Origin: Ramlibacter sp.
GTDB lineage: Bacteria; Pseudomonadota; Gammaproteobacteria; Burkholderiales; Burkholderiaceae_C
NCBI GenBank assembly: GCA_029237735.1
Contig: JAQZBU010000038.1
Location: 26,147-90,146 of the forward strand
DNA: 64,000 nt
Direction of reading: 5' to 3'
Shown here in pieces: positions 25,762-34,391 of the stretch. The position numbers were made by a program, and so were the translations under genes. Each line of letters opens with the position of its first letter. Positions within the stretch are counted from its first letter, which is position 1. Below the pieces are notes generated by a model. That model saw only the letters and a list, made by a program, of their open reading frames with translations. It made no database searches and was not told the origin of the DNA.

Positions 25762-28664
25762 GGCTTGCCTCCCGCGAACCAGGCTCGCCATCGCGACCCG
25801 AAGGGCCGCACGCCCGGCAACACCGGCACGCTGTCGAACTGCGGCCACGATTGCCGGGGCTCATCGGGTGCTGCCTTGCGGATGCGCACCCGCACGTCGT
25901 ACCAGCCGGCCTGGCCGGTTACCGGGTCCGAGTTGGAGACACGCGCCCCGTTCCCCGCCGGAAGCTCCTCGCTGATCAGGTGATTGAGCAGAAAGCCCTT
26001 CTCCGATTCATTCGCGTCGTCGGACAGGCCCCACGCGCCCTTGGCCTTGCCGATCGCATTCCAGGTCCACACCGTGCCGGGCTCCACGGCCTCGCTGAAC
26101 CGGCACACGCAACGCACCTTGCCCCAGGCCGACTCGACCCAGATCCACTCGCCATCGCCGATGCCCTGCGCGTGCGCCGCCTTCGGGTTCACGTACAACT
26201 CGTTGTGCGGGTGGATCTGGCGCAGCCAGGCATTCTGCGAGTCCCAGGAGTGGTACATCGCCATGGGCCGCTGCGTCACTGCGGACAGCGGGTATTTGTC
26301 AAGGTCGCTGCCCTGCACTTCCAGCGGCGGGTACCAGAAGGGCAGCGGATCGAAATACTGCGACACGCGCTCTCGCAGGCGCTCGGGTGGCTGCCGCCCG
26401 GCCGTCTTGCCTTGCGCGGCCAGGCGAAAGCGCTGGACGAATTCCGAATAGATGTGGATGACGATCGGGTCGCAGTCGCGCCGCAGGCCCACGGATTGCG
26501 ACCACTCGAGATAGCCTCGGTTCCAGTTGCGCATGTAGCGATGGCCGGGCGGCATCGTGTGGTGATGCACGCAGTTGTTGGTGGCGTACATCTCCCACTG
26601 TTTCGGGTTGGGCTCGCCGCGCAGCGACTGGCTGCCGTCCTTGCCGCGCCAGCCCGTAAGAAAGCCGATGCCCGAGCCTGGCGCGGTCTGGTAGTTGACG
26701 ATGAAATCCGGATAGTCGCGATACTTGCGCGCGCCGTCGGGCTGCGTGAAGGCGGGAAATTTCAGTCGCGACGCAAGCTCGATCAGCACTTCCTGGAATG
26801 GCTTGCACTGGCCCAGCGGGGGCAACACCGGCACGCGCACCGAGTCGCAGGGCCCGTCGTACTCACTGATAGGCCGGTCCAGCATCGACATCACGTCGTG
26901 CCGCTCGAGATAGGTGGTGTCCGGCAAGATCAGGTCCGCGAACGCGGTCATCTCCGACTGGAAGGTGTCGCACACCACCAGGAACGGAATTTTGTATTCA
27001 CCATGAGCGCCCTTGTCCGCGAGCATGCGCCGCACCTCGCTCGTGTTCATGCTCGAGTTCCACGCCATGTTCGCCATGAAGAGCAGCAGCGTGTCGATGC
27101 GATACGGGTCGCCGCGCCAGGCGTTGGTGATCACGTTGTGCATCAGCCCGTGTGCGGACAGCGGGTATTCCCACGAAAAGCCCTTGTCGATGCGCACCGG
27201 CTCGCCGGCCGCGTCTACGAACAAGTCCTCGGGCGACTCCAGCCAGCCCAGCGGTGCGCCGTCCAGCGGCGTGTTGGGTTTGACTGCTTCTGGCGTCTTC
27301 GGCGGCCGTGCGTTCGGCGGCACGGCGCGCGGGTACGGCGCCTTGTGCCTGAAGCCACCGGGGCGGTCTATCGTACCCAGCAGCGACATCAGGATCGCCA
27401 GCGCGCGGATGGTCTGGAAGCCGTTACTGTGTGCGGCCAGGCCACGCATCGCGTGGAAGGCGACCGGGTTGCCCGTGACGCTCTTGTGCTCCTTACCCCA
27501 CCAGTCGGTCCACGCGATCGGGAGTTCGATCGTCTGGTCGCGCGCCGTCATCCCCATCTCGTGGGCGAGGCGGCGGATCGTCGCCGCCGGGATGCCCGTG
27601 ATTTCTTCGGCCCACTCCGGCGTGCAGCTGCGCACGCGCTCTTCCAGCAGCTGGAACGCGGGCTTCACGCGCGTGCCGTCCGGCATCTCGAAGCTGCCCA
27701 GCAAGGCCGGGTCGGCGCCCTCCGTGTGGTCGGCCACCGGCCGGCCCGTGATACGGTCCCACCAGAGGAAGTTGTGCGGCCGCAGCGGGTTGATCACGTC
27801 CCCGTCGGCGTTGCGCATCATCAGCCCGAATTCGTCGGCAGCATCGTCCTGGTTCACCAGCTGGCCGGCGTTGCTGTAGCGCGCCAGGAAGTCGCGGTCG
27901 TACAGACCCAACGCCACCAGCTCGTGGATGATCGCCAGCAGCAGCGCACCATCGGTGCCCGGTCGGATCGGCACCCACTCGTCGGCGACGGCCGCGTAAC
28001 CGGTGCGCACCGGATTGATAGCGACGAACCGTCCGCCGTTGCGCTTGAACTTCGAGATCGCGGTCTTCAGCGGGTTGCTGTGGTGGTCCTCGGCGGTGCC
28101 GATCATCACGAACAGCCGGGCGCGATCGAGGTCGGGCCCGCCGAATTCCCAGAACGAGCCGCCGATCGTGTAGATCATCCCCGCGGCCATGTTGACCGAG
28201 CAGAAGCCTCCGTGCGCAGCGTAGTTGGGCGTGCCGAACTGCCGCGCGAACAGGCCCGTCAGCGCCTGCATCTGGTCGCGGCCGGTAAAGAGGGCGAACT
28301 TCTTCGGGTCGGTGGCCCGAATTTGCGCGAGGCGCTGCTCGAGGATGGCGAATGCCTCGTCCCAGCCGATGGGCTCGAACTCGCCGGCGCCGCGCTCGCT
28401 GCCCGGCTTGCGCCGCAGCGGCTGGGTGAGCCGCGCCGGCGAATACTGCTTCATGATCCCCGACGATCCCTTGGCGCAAATGGCGCCCTGGTTCAGCGGG
28501 TGATCGGGGTTGCCCTCGATGTAACGCACCTGCGGTCCGTCGCCACTGTCGCGCAGGTGCACGCGGATGCCGCAGCGGCACGCGCACATGTAGCAGGTGG
28601 TGGTCTTCACCTCGGTCTTCGCACTCGCGAGCGGTGCGGCAGTGGGATCGTGCAACGGTTTCAT
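25758..28664 (-). CDS. soeA: SoeA, molybdopterin catalytic subunit of cytoplasmic sulfite dehydrogenase
   Basis: 968 residues of the DMSO-reductase family. The N-terminal CYMCACRCGI ... ICAKG binds a [4Fe-4S] cluster; the molybdopterin-guanine-dinucleotide regions follow, with MIGTAEDHHSNP, NPVRTGYAAVADEW and, at the C-terminus, GNGARVSNSDPVTG. There is no twin-arginine signal, which separates cytoplasmic SoeA from the periplasmic Phs/Psr/Sre enzymes. It should oxidise sulfite, the product of the Dsr pathway, to sulfate and feed electrons to quinone. It is divergent from tusA across a region with paired TACCC sites. Confidence 0.9.
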   Translation of the reverse strand: MKPLHDPTAAPLASAKTEVKTTTCYMCACRCGIRVHLRDSGDGPQVRYIEGNPDHPLNQGAICAKGSSGIMKQYSPARLTQPLRRKPGSERGAGEFEPIGWDEAFAILEQRLAQIRATDPKKFALFTGRDQMQALTGLFARQFGTPNYAAHGGFCSVNMAAGMIYTIGGSFWEFGGPDLDRARLFVMIGTAEDHHSNPLKTAISKFKRNGGRFVAINPVRTGYAAVADEWVPIRPGTDGALLLAIIHELVALGLYDRDFLARYSNAGQLVNQDDAADEFGLMMRNADGDVINPLRPHNFLWWDRITGRPVADHTEGADPALLGSFEMPDGTRVKPAFQLLEERVRSCTPEWAEEITGIPAATIRRLAHEMGMTARDQTIELPIAWTDWWGKEHKSVTGNPVAFHAMRGLAAHSNGFQTIRALAILMSLLGTIDRPGGFRHKAPYPRAVPPNARPPKTPEAVKPNTPLDGAPLGWLESPEDLFVDAAGEPVRIDKGFSWEYPLSAHGLMHNVITNAWRGDPYRIDTLLLFMANMAWNSSMNTSEVRRMLADKGAHGEYKIPFLVVCDTFQSEMTAFADLILPDTTYLERHDVMSMLDRPISEYDGPCDSVRVPVLPPLGQCKPFQEVLIELASRLKFPAFTQPDGARKYRDYPDFIVNYQTAPGSGIGFLTGWRGKDGSQSLRGEPNPKQWEMYATNNCVHHHTMPPGHRYMRNWNRGYLEWSQSVGLRRDCDPIVIHIYSEFVQRFRLAAQGKTAGRQPPERLRERVSQYFDPLPFWYPPLEVQGSDLDKYPLSAVTQRPMAMYHSWDSQNAWLRQIHPHNELYVNPKAAHAQGIGDGEWIWVESAWGKVRCVCRFSEAVEPGTVWTWNAIGKAKGAWGLSDDANESEKGFLLNHLISEELPAGNGARVSNSDPVTGQAGWYDVRVRIRKAAPDEPRQSWPQFDSVPVLPGVRPFGSRWRAWFAGGKP

Positions 28665-28702
28665 CAGACCCGATCCTGCGGCAGCAACGCCGGTCGCGGC
28701 AC

Positions 28703-28771
28703 TACCCGCATGGGCTATCGGCGATTACCCATTCCGGTAATAGACGCTTTCGCCGCCTTCCCCGCTAATAC
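28703..28771 (+). promoter_or_regulatory. tusA/soeA divergent promoter with paired TACCC palindromes
   Basis: Two imperfect palindromes, TACCC-GCATG-GGCTA (28703-28717) and TACCC-ATTCC-GGTAA (28726-28740), start 23 bases apart. The second can also be read as ATTACC-CATTCC-GGTAAT (28724-28741). It is followed directly by TAGACG (28741) and, 26 bases after its end, by a -10-like TAATAC (28766-28771). The same arrangement recurs before the TauE-like gene and, partly, before dsrA. The region also serves soeA on the other strand. Confidence 0.6.
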
Positions 28772-28814
28772 GTATCGAATACGCGGCGACCGTCATCGCG
28801 CAACAGGAGACAAC

Positions 28815-29042
28815 ATGCATTTCGACAAGGAGTTCGACGCATCGGGGCTGGCCTGCCCGATGCCGATCGTCAAGACCAAAAAGGCGCTGGGCGACCTGGC
28901 CGCGGGCCAGGTGTTGCGGGTAGTGGCCACCGACCCCGGCTCCGTGTGCGACATGGACGCGTTCGCCGAGCAGGCCGGCCACACGCTGCTCCTTTCCACC
29001 ACCGAGAACAGCAAGTACGTGTTCTTCCTGCGCAAGGGCTGA
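28815..29042 (+). CDS. tusA: TusA sulfur carrier protein
   Basis: 75 residues with the hallmark FDASGLACPMPIVKTKKAL: the cysteine (residue 14) carries a persulfide. It is full length for TusA. In sulfur oxidisers TusA hands sulfane sulfur to DsrE2, DsrEFH and DsrC in the cytoplasm. AGGAGA lies about 6 bases before the ATG. It heads an operon with dsrE2 and a YeeE permease, the standard sulfur-oxidiser arrangement, and the promoter carries the shared palindromic sites. Confidence 0.95.
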   Translation: MHFDKEFDASGLACPMPIVKTKKALGDLAAGQVLRVVATDPGSVCDMDAFAEQAGHTLLLSTTENSKYVFFLRKG

Positions 29043-29051
29043 GGAACTCAC

Positions 29052-29522
29052 ATGGCAACCAAAAAGATGGCGATCATCGCGACCAAGGGCGCGTTGGACA
29101 TGGCCTACCCGCCGCTGATCCTCGCGTCCACCGCGGCCACGCTCGGCTGGGAAGTGCAGGTGTTCTTCACCTTCTACGGACTGCAGCTGCTGCGCAAGGA
29201 CCTGAGCGGCATCGCCATCAGCCCCCTGGCCAACCCTGCCATGCCGATGCCGGTGCCGATGCCGGTGGTTGTGTCGATGCTGCCCGGCATGGAGGCGATG
29301 GCCACGTCGATGATGAAGGCCAAGATGAAGAAAAAGGGCGTGGCTTCGCTCACCGAGTTGCGCTCGGTGTGCCAGGAAGCCGACGTGAAGTTCATCGCCT
29401 GCCAGATGACGGTGGACTTGTTCGATTTCAGCAAGGACGATTTCATCGAGGGCATCGATTACGGCGGCGCCGCGACCTTCATGAAGTTCGCGGGCGAAAC
29501 CGACGTCTGCCTGTTCATCTGA
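29052..29522 (+). CDS. dsrE2: DsrE2 membrane-associated sulfurtransferase
   Basis: 156 residues of the DsrE/DsrF/DrsH-like fold, with a hydrophobic insertion (about 55-80, PAMPMPVPMPVVVSMLPG) and the conserved cysteine in FIACQMTVDLF (about 121). DsrE2 proteins bind sulfane sulfur and exchange it with TusA. It sits 9 bases after tusA and 27 bases before a YeeE/YedE permease, fitting an import-to-carrier relay at the inner membrane. Confidence 0.9.
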   Translation: MATKKMAIIATKGALDMAYPPLILASTAATLGWEVQVFFTFYGLQLLRKDLSGIAISPLANPAMPMPVPMPVVVSMLPGMEAMATSMMKAKMKKKGVASLTELRSVCQEADVKFIACQMTVDLFDFSKDDFIEGIDYGGAATFMKFAGETDVCLFI

Positions 29523-29549
29523 TCGGCCGGGCATAGGACGGGAGTTCAC

Positions 29550-30689
29550 ATGGCAACCACGGCGCTCGACCCCTACACCCTGGTCGTCGGCGGCGGCTTC
29601 GCGCTGGCATTCGCCTTCGGGCTGGTTGCCGCGCGGACCAACTTCTGCACCATGGGTGCGCTCTCCGACATCGTGAACATGGGCCATTGGAGCCGCATGC
29701 GCATGTGGCTGCTGGCCATCGCGGTGGCGATCGCCGGCACATCCCTGCTCGCCTACACGGGCCAGGTTGACCTCTCGAAGTCGGTTCCCCAGCGGCCGGT
29801 GATCGCGTGGCTGTCGCTGCTGGTCGGCGGCGGCGTGTTCGGCGTGGGCATGACGCTCGCCGGCGGCTGCGCCAACAAGAACCTTCTGCGCCTGGGCGGC
29901 GGCAGCGCCCGCTCGCTGGTCGTGCTGGTGTTCCTGGCGATCGCCTCGTACATGACACTCAAAGGACTGTTCGGGCAGTGGCGCGCCACGCTGCTGGACC
30001 CGGTGCGAATTGACCTCGCTGCTTACGGATGGACGGACGCCGGCCTGGCCACCGCCTTGGCGAAAGCCACGGGCATCCCGCCCAAAACGGCACTGACCGC
30101 GGTAGCCACGGCCGTTTGCCTGGTACTGGCCGTCTTCGTGTTCAGGGACCGACGCTTTCGCGCCAACACCGCGCAGGTCGCCGGCGGCATTATCCTGGGC
30201 ACGCTCGTGGCCGCCGGCTGGTACCTGACCGGGCATCTTGGCTACGGCGAGAATCCCGATACGCTGGAAACCGTGTACTTCGCCACCAACACCCGCACGC
30301 TGGAATCGCTGAGCTTCGTCGGGCCGCTGGCCTACCTCCTCGAACTGCTGATGCTGTGGACCGACAAGTCGCTGCGCGTCTCCTTCGGCATCGTCACGGT
30401 GCTGGGCGTGGTGGCCGGATCGGCGGTGCATGCGTTGTCGACCGGTCATTTCCGCTGGGAAGGCTTTGCCTCGCTCACCGACATGCGCAACCAGCTGGTC
30501 GGCGCGGTGATGATGGGCTTCGGTGGCGTCACCGCCATGGGCTGCACCATCGGACAAGGCCTGACCGGCGTCTCCACCCTGTCGATCGGTTCGCTGCTCG
30601 CTGTCACCGGCATCGTGGGCGGCTCCCTGGCGACACTGCGCTTCATCGCCTGGCGGGCCGAGCGAGAGCCGGTGCTGTCGACTGCGTAG
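29550..30689 (+). CDS. YeeE/YedE family sulfur-compound permease
   Basis: 379 residues, about ten membrane helices arranged as an internal repeat. Each half carries the conserved sulfur-relay cysteines: RTNFCTMGA, GGCANKNLLR and MGCTIGQGLTG. The family includes thiosulfate importers (TsuA/YeeE). Placement after tusA and dsrE2 suggests it delivers sulfur directly to the carrier proteins. It is the third gene of the operon; the next 95 bases hold nothing before an inverted-repeat element begins. Confidence 0.9.
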   Translation: MATTALDPYTLVVGGGFALAFAFGLVAARTNFCTMGALSDIVNMGHWSRMRMWLLAIAVAIAGTSLLAYTGQVDLSKSVPQRPVIAWLSLLVGGGVFGVGMTLAGGCANKNLLRLGGGSARSLVVLVFLAIASYMTLKGLFGQWRATLLDPVRIDLAAYGWTDAGLATALAKATGIPPKTALTAVATAVCLVLAVFVFRDRRFRANTAQVAGGIILGTLVAAGWYLTGHLGYGENPDTLETVYFATNTRTLESLSFVGPLAYLLELLMLWTDKSLRVSFGIVTVLGVVAGSAVHALSTGHFRWEGFASLTDMRNQLVGAVMMGFGGVTAMGCTIGQGLTGVSTLSIGSLLAVTGIVGGSLATLRFIAWRAEREPVLSTA

Positions 30690-30783
30690 CGGCCTGGGCC
30701 AGCATGCGCAGTGTGCCGGCGGCGGGCGTGGACGGCGAGTGGTGAATCACCAACCAACGCAGGACTCCGGCCAGGCCAGGAGT

Positions 30784-30945
30784 CTGCGCGGCAGAGGGCC
30801 TGTCATCCCGGACTTGGTCCGGGATCCATCGTGGTGACTCATCGGCAGAGCCCGAAGGTAACGACGTGAGCTTCTGATGGTAGATTGACGCGCCACGATG
30901 GATGCCGGGTCAAGCCCGGCATGACAACTACGCTCTGCCGCGCAG
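30784..30945. repeat. 162-bp MITE-like inverted-repeat element
   Basis: The ends CTGCGCGGCAGAG (30784-30796) and CTCTGCCGCGCAG (30933-30945) are perfect inverted repeats. Inside them lie long imperfect arms: the left, GTCATCCCGGACTTGGTCCG and onward (30802-30834), pairs with the right (30893-30925), which starts CCACGATGGATGCCGG. There is no transposase. A sister copy of the inner arm lies at 51935-51967. It sits in the gap between the tusA operon and the accessory operon and may also terminate both. Confidence 0.75.
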
Positions 30946-30949
30946 AGGC

Positions 30950-31390
30950 CTACAAGTCCCTCGGTCGCACCCGTCGGCGCGGCTCCCACGCGGCCAGCGC
31001 GGCAACCAGTGAAGCCCAGGGCAGGTCAGTCAAGCTGCCATGCCGCTCCATCGCCTTACCCACCATTCGATGCACGTCTGGTTCAGCGGGCGCAAGTTCA
31101 TGTCGCAGGGCCACGAGGCCGCCGCATTGCAGGCGCAGGCTCTGGACGTGCGTGAGCGGGCGCGAGGGCGGAGGCAATTTCAGCGCGAAGCGTGCGCGCT
31201 CATGGAGCAGCGCCGCCAGCGTGCCGCAGTTGATGCGAGCCACCGGTGACGTGCACTCGAGCAGGTCGCGCTCGCCAATCGAACGCCTGTGAACGAGCTC
31301 GCAGTTGGCCGTGTGGGCCTGCAGGGCTTTGGCGAAGACGCAGGCGTGCCCGGTTTCGCAACAGCCCGTGAATCCCGTGACCTCGTCCAT
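30950..31390 (-). CDS. cysteine-containing hypothetical protein, 146 aa
   Basis: Last gene of the minus-strand accessory operon. It is soluble and rich in Ala, Leu and Arg, with an N-terminal TGCCETGHAC stretch holding three cysteines within seven residues, further cysteines at NCELVH, LLECTS and INCGT, and none in the last third. That spacing suggests metal binding or redox chemistry but matches no motif I know. GAGGCGG lies before the ATG at 31390. The 13 bases to the next gene upstream indicate co-transcription. Its stop is 5 bases from the repeat element. Function unknown. Confidence 0.65.
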   Translation of the reverse strand: MDEVTGFTGCCETGHACVFAKALQAHTANCELVHRRSIGERDLLECTSPVARINCGTLAALLHERARFALKLPPPSRPLTHVQSLRLQCGGLVALRHELAPAEPDVHRMVGKAMERHGSLTDLPWASLVAALAAWEPRRRVRPRDL

Positions 31391-31403
31391 GGCCCGCCTC
31401 GTA

Positions 31404-31622
31404 TCAGTCGTCGCCGTCCGGAGGTGCTTCGCGCACCTGCAGCAGCATGTCTTCGGCGGCCAGTGGGTTGTCCGCGAACATCACCTTGATGCGGTCACCG
31501 GGCCGTCCGGCCTGCGCAGCCCGCAGGGACTTGGCGTGCACCGATGCTTCCTTGAAAGCGGGGAACTCGGCCAACTTCTCGAGCTGGGCGAAGGGCTTCA
31601 CTGCGAACACGTAATAGGGCAT
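31404..31622 (-). CDS. small conserved protein of the accessory sulfur operon, 72 aa
   Basis: The product starts MPYYVFAVKPFAQLEKLAEF and contains the basic stretch HAKSLRAAQ followed by RIKVMFADNPLAAEDMLLQV. It is a compact alpha/beta domain without cysteines, signal peptide or membrane helix. I know this type of short protein as widespread in betaproteobacteria but not characterised. It lies between the 146-aa protein and the S24-like protein, all within 13 bases of one another, so it is an operon member. No function can be given. Confidence 0.7.
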   Translation of the reverse strand: MPYYVFAVKPFAQLEKLAEFPAFKEASVHAKSLRAAQAGRPGDRIKVMFADNPLAAEDMLLQVREAPPDGDD

Positions 31623-31630
31623 GGTTGGCT

Positions 31631-31996
31631 TCAGACGTAATGTTTGGTCAAGCTGCGCCGGCCGGGCACGGCCTTCTGGATGACGACGCCGTGCACCGCC
31701 GATAAATCCGGCAGCGACAGATCCACCAGGCCGGCGCGCGGGTTGAGCGCACGCAGGCACCAGCCCTCGCCGCGCCGCGCCAGCTGGCGGAAGATCCACT
31801 CGCTGCGCAGTTGCGCCAGCACGAAGCTGCCGTCCTTCAGTGCACCATCCGGCTCGACGATGATCATGTCGCCCTCGTTGAATTCGGGCGCCATGTCGTC
31901 GCCGAGCACGCGCAGGGCGAAGGATTCGCCGCCGCTGCAGCCCGCGTCCTCCTGGTCGGCGCCGGCCGGCGCGGGGGTGTTAAAGCCACAAGTCAT
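31631..31996 (-). CDS. S24/LexA-like domain protein with the catalytic dyad lost
   Basis: 121 residues. The central part RVLGDDMAPEFNEGDMIIVE follows the S24 peptidase pattern (usually V-x-G-D-S-M-x-P), but the catalytic serine is aspartate, and the position of the catalytic lysine reads WIFRQLAR. There is no helix-turn-helix. It is therefore a non-cleaving S24 fold, perhaps a ligand-binding or protein-interaction module. Three cysteines (residues 3, 19 and one in GWCLRAL) are present. Its ATG overlaps the ferredoxin reductase stop by four bases. It cannot be a standard LexA or CI repressor. Confidence 0.7.
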   Translation of the reverse strand: MTCGFNTPAPAGADQEDAGCSGGESFALRVLGDDMAPEFNEGDMIIVEPDGALKDGSFVLAQLRSEWIFRQLARRGEGWCLRALNPRAGLVDLSLPDLSAVHGVVIQKAVPGRRSLTKHYV

Positions 31997-33468
31997 TCGA
32001 AGGCCTCCACGTGGATTTGCGCCATAGGCACGCCCGAGCCGGCGAGCTCGGCCACCAGCGTCTCCGCAAAGCGCTGCGGCCCCGCGATGTAGAACGCGCA
32101 GTCGATATCGAACAGGTCGGCGCGCATCGCGGCGGCGATCTGCAGCGCGCCGGCCACTTCGTCGCTGTCGGTGGACAGCGTGTATTCGAATGGGTCCAGC
32201 GCCTCGGACCAGGCGCGGCACTGGTTGGCCATGAAGTGGCCGTCCGGCCGCGTGGCCAGCCAAAACAGGGAGACCGAGGGCGCCGCATCGAGCGACAGCG
32301 CGTGTTCGATCAGGCTCTTGACCGGTGCGAAGCCCGTGTCGCAGGCAGCAAACACCAGCGGCAGGCTGCCTTCGGCGAGCGAGAACTGCCCGTGCGGTCC
32401 CCAGATCGTGACGGGATCGCCGACCGTGAGCGCCCCGCCGAAAAGGCGCGCGGCCAGCGGGTCCGCGTCGTCGCGCGGTACGAAGAAATGCAGGTTGCGG
32501 TCGTCGCAGGGGCAACTCGCCACGGCCAGCTGCGTGCGCACGCCATCGCCCGCGTCCAGGCCCAACGTGACCGACTGGCCCGCAAGAAAGCGAAGGCGCT
32601 GGCTGCGCGGCGTCTGCAGGTGCAGCAGCATCGTGTCCTGCGCCAGCGGGCGGATCGCGCGCACAGCGGCCACGATCTGCTGCTGCGGGATATCGGCCGG
32701 GCCTGCCGCTTCCAGCGTTTCAAGCGTGAGCTCGCTGCTCGCGGCCGTATGAGCACAGGCCAGCACGTAACCCTGCGCCCGCTCGGTCTCGGAGAGCGCG
32801 TAGTCGGTGTGATGGATGCGGGCCACTTCGCCGGACGTCACCCGCACCTTGCACATGCCGCAGGTGCCGTTGCCGCAACCGTAGTTCAGGTGCAGGCCCG
32901 CCCGGACACCCGCCTGCAGTAGCGAGTCGTGTCCTTCCACGGCGAATTGGTGTCCGGTGGGCCGTACGGTCACAAGCGCCGTCATTACTTTAAGCAAGTC
33001 GTCCATGATGTCGAGTGCATCCGCGGGTTCAGTGGCCAGCACACTTGCAAGGCCGTCGTCGAGGCGGCGCTGCAGGTCGTCGAGCGCGCCGGCATCGGCC
33101 TGCGGCTGTCCGCGCAGTTCGAGCATGCGGTCCCGCAGCGCGATCACCAGCGCGTGGTAGCGCTGCAGGTGGTGGCGCACGTCGGCCAGTTCCTGGCTCT
33201 GGCGGAACATGCGCTGGGCCAGCACCTCCTGGCTGGGCAGCAGCCGCTCGCGCACACGGCGGCCAAAGGATTCGTCGCGGATCTGCGCGACCCGCTCGGC
33301 CATGCCCGACACCTCGAGCTTCGCCTGCGGGTAGAGCGCCAGCAGCGCCTCCGTCGACACCAGGCCGTCGGTCAGTTCGATCTCGCCCAGGCGCACGCGT
33401 TGCTGGAGCACGCCCCGCGGCACCTCCACCAACTGCGCGGCGCGCCAGATCGTTACCCATTGCGCCAC
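31993..33468 (-). CDS. 2Fe-2S ferredoxin-NAD(P)H reductase with helical N-terminal extension
   Basis: 491 residues. The first 160 are a helical region with a DNA-binding-like start (WRAAQLVEVPRGVLQQRVRL) and a coiled-coil stretch. Then come a plant-type ferredoxin domain (about 165-255, YGCGNGTCGMCK with a final CAHT) and an FAD/NAD reductase module (about 265-490, with FLAGQSVTLGL, GPHGQFSL and ACDTGFAPVKS). It would move electrons between NAD(P)H and a partner, as in CDP-6-deoxyglucose or toluene-type reductases. Likely partners are the TauD-like oxygenase next to it (16-base overlap) or Dsr proteins. The N-terminal extension is unusual. Confidence 0.8.
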   Translation of the reverse strand: MAQWVTIWRAAQLVEVPRGVLQQRVRLGEIELTDGLVSTEALLALYPQAKLEVSGMAERVAQIRDESFGRRVRERLLPSQEVLAQRMFRQSQELADVRHHLQRYHALVIALRDRMLELRGQPQADAGALDDLQRRLDDGLASVLATEPADALDIMDDLLKVMTALVTVRPTGHQFAVEGHDSLLQAGVRAGLHLNYGCGNGTCGMCKVRVTSGEVARIHHTDYALSETERAQGYVLACAHTAASSELTLETLEAAGPADIPQQQIVAAVRAIRPLAQDTMLLHLQTPRSQRLRFLAGQSVTLGLDAGDGVRTQLAVASCPCDDRNLHFFVPRDDADPLAARLFGGALTVGDPVTIWGPHGQFSLAEGSLPLVFAACDTGFAPVKSLIEHALSLDAAPSVSLFWLATRPDGHFMANQCRAWSEALDPFEYTLSTDSDEVAGALQIAAAMRADLFDIDCAFYIAGPQRFAETLVAELAGSGVPMAQIHVEAFE

Positions 33469-34388
33469 GGCTCCTCCTCGGGCGCGACCCGGTCCAGGAA
33501 GCGGGCGCGCAGCAGCAGGCGCGGCTGCAGCGAGTTATCGTGGAACGCGCTGCGATCGTGCAGCACGTTGTGGCCGACCACGCCCATGCCTGCCTGCAGG
33601 CGCACGCGGAACATACCGGGAAAGCCCGGGTCGCACAGCAGCGCTTCGAGCCGGGCGACGGCGGCGCGCGTCGGCGCATCGTTTTTCCACTCGATGGAAC
33701 GGGTGCGCGCCGTGTAGCGCATGTGCATCCCGCCATCCGCATCCACGGCAAACACCGGCCCGGTTTGCGCCGCCCGCGCGACGCCATTCTCGTCGGTGCG
33801 CTCGGGAATAGTCATCGCATCGGGCTGCATGAGCGCGCGCACGTGGGCCGGCGAGATGTCTCGCAGCGCGATGTAGGCCAGTTCGTGGTCGAGCAGCGTA
33901 TTGTCTCCGCCGCGCATGGCGGGGCGGACGCAGTGCAGGATCATCCCGCGGATGCGCCGCTGCTGCGGGTGGTAATAGCCATCCGTATGCCAGCGGATCG
34001 GCAGGTCGGTGTAGGGAATGAACCCGCCGTGGCCGTCGGCCTGGCCGGAGACGGTGATGCGCGAGATGCCATCCTCGTCAGCCAGCCAGTTCGCGTCGAG
34101 CCGGCGCAGGCCAAGCTGCGCGCCCAGGAGTCGCGGAAGCGCGCGGTCGTCCACGCCGTGCGCGGAGCGGTACAGCGCAAAGCCGCAGCGCTCGATTCGC
34201 CTCTGCAAGGCTTTCAGTTCGGCGGGAGCCAGTTCTCGCGCATCGCCCACATCGACCATCAGCTCCTCGATGCGGGCAGGGCGGCACGCAAGCTTCCAGT
34301 CGCGCCAGCGGCGATAGGTCACGGCGTCCTCGAGGTCGAACGGGCTGGCCGCAAGGCGGCAGTGGCGTTCCGGTGCTGCGACTTCCAT
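33453..34388 (-). CDS. TauD/TfdA-family Fe(II)/2-oxoglutarate-dependent oxygenase
   Basis: 311 residues. The metal triad is visible as H-x-D in RWHTDGYYHP (about 134-136) and the distal histidine in VVGHNVLHDRSAF (about 275). The 2-oxoglutarate arginine is probably in LLLRARFLDR. TauD relatives release sulfite from organosulfonates; this one may act on a different substrate. The gene overlaps the ferredoxin reductase gene by 16 bases. Oxygenases of this family need no reductase in the usual mechanism, so the coupling is notable. GGGAGA lies upstream of the start. Confidence 0.8.
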   Translation of the reverse strand: MEVAAPERHCRLAASPFDLEDAVTYRRWRDWKLACRPARIEELMVDVGDARELAPAELKALQRRIERCGFALYRSAHGVDDRALPRLLGAQLGLRRLDANWLADEDGISRITVSGQADGHGGFIPYTDLPIRWHTDGYYHPQQRRIRGMILHCVRPAMRGGDNTLLDHELAYIALRDISPAHVRALMQPDAMTIPERTDENGVARAAQTGPVFAVDADGGMHMRYTARTRSIEWKNDAPTRAAVARLEALLCDPGFPGMFRVRLQAGMGVVGHNVLHDRSAFHDNSLQPRLLLRARFLDRVAPEEEPWRNG

Positions 34389-34391
34389 GTG

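Noticed and set aside
25851..29042. A 1063-codon open frame on the plus strand across soeA and soeB
   Set aside because: It is the antisense shadow of soeAB in very GC-rich DNA: low-complexity Arg/His/Gly composition and no recognisable domain. Only its end, from 28815, is real (tusA).
30690..30949. Possible small RNA in the gap after the yeeE permease
   Set aside because: The region is mostly explained by the inverted-repeat element; no promoter is clear.
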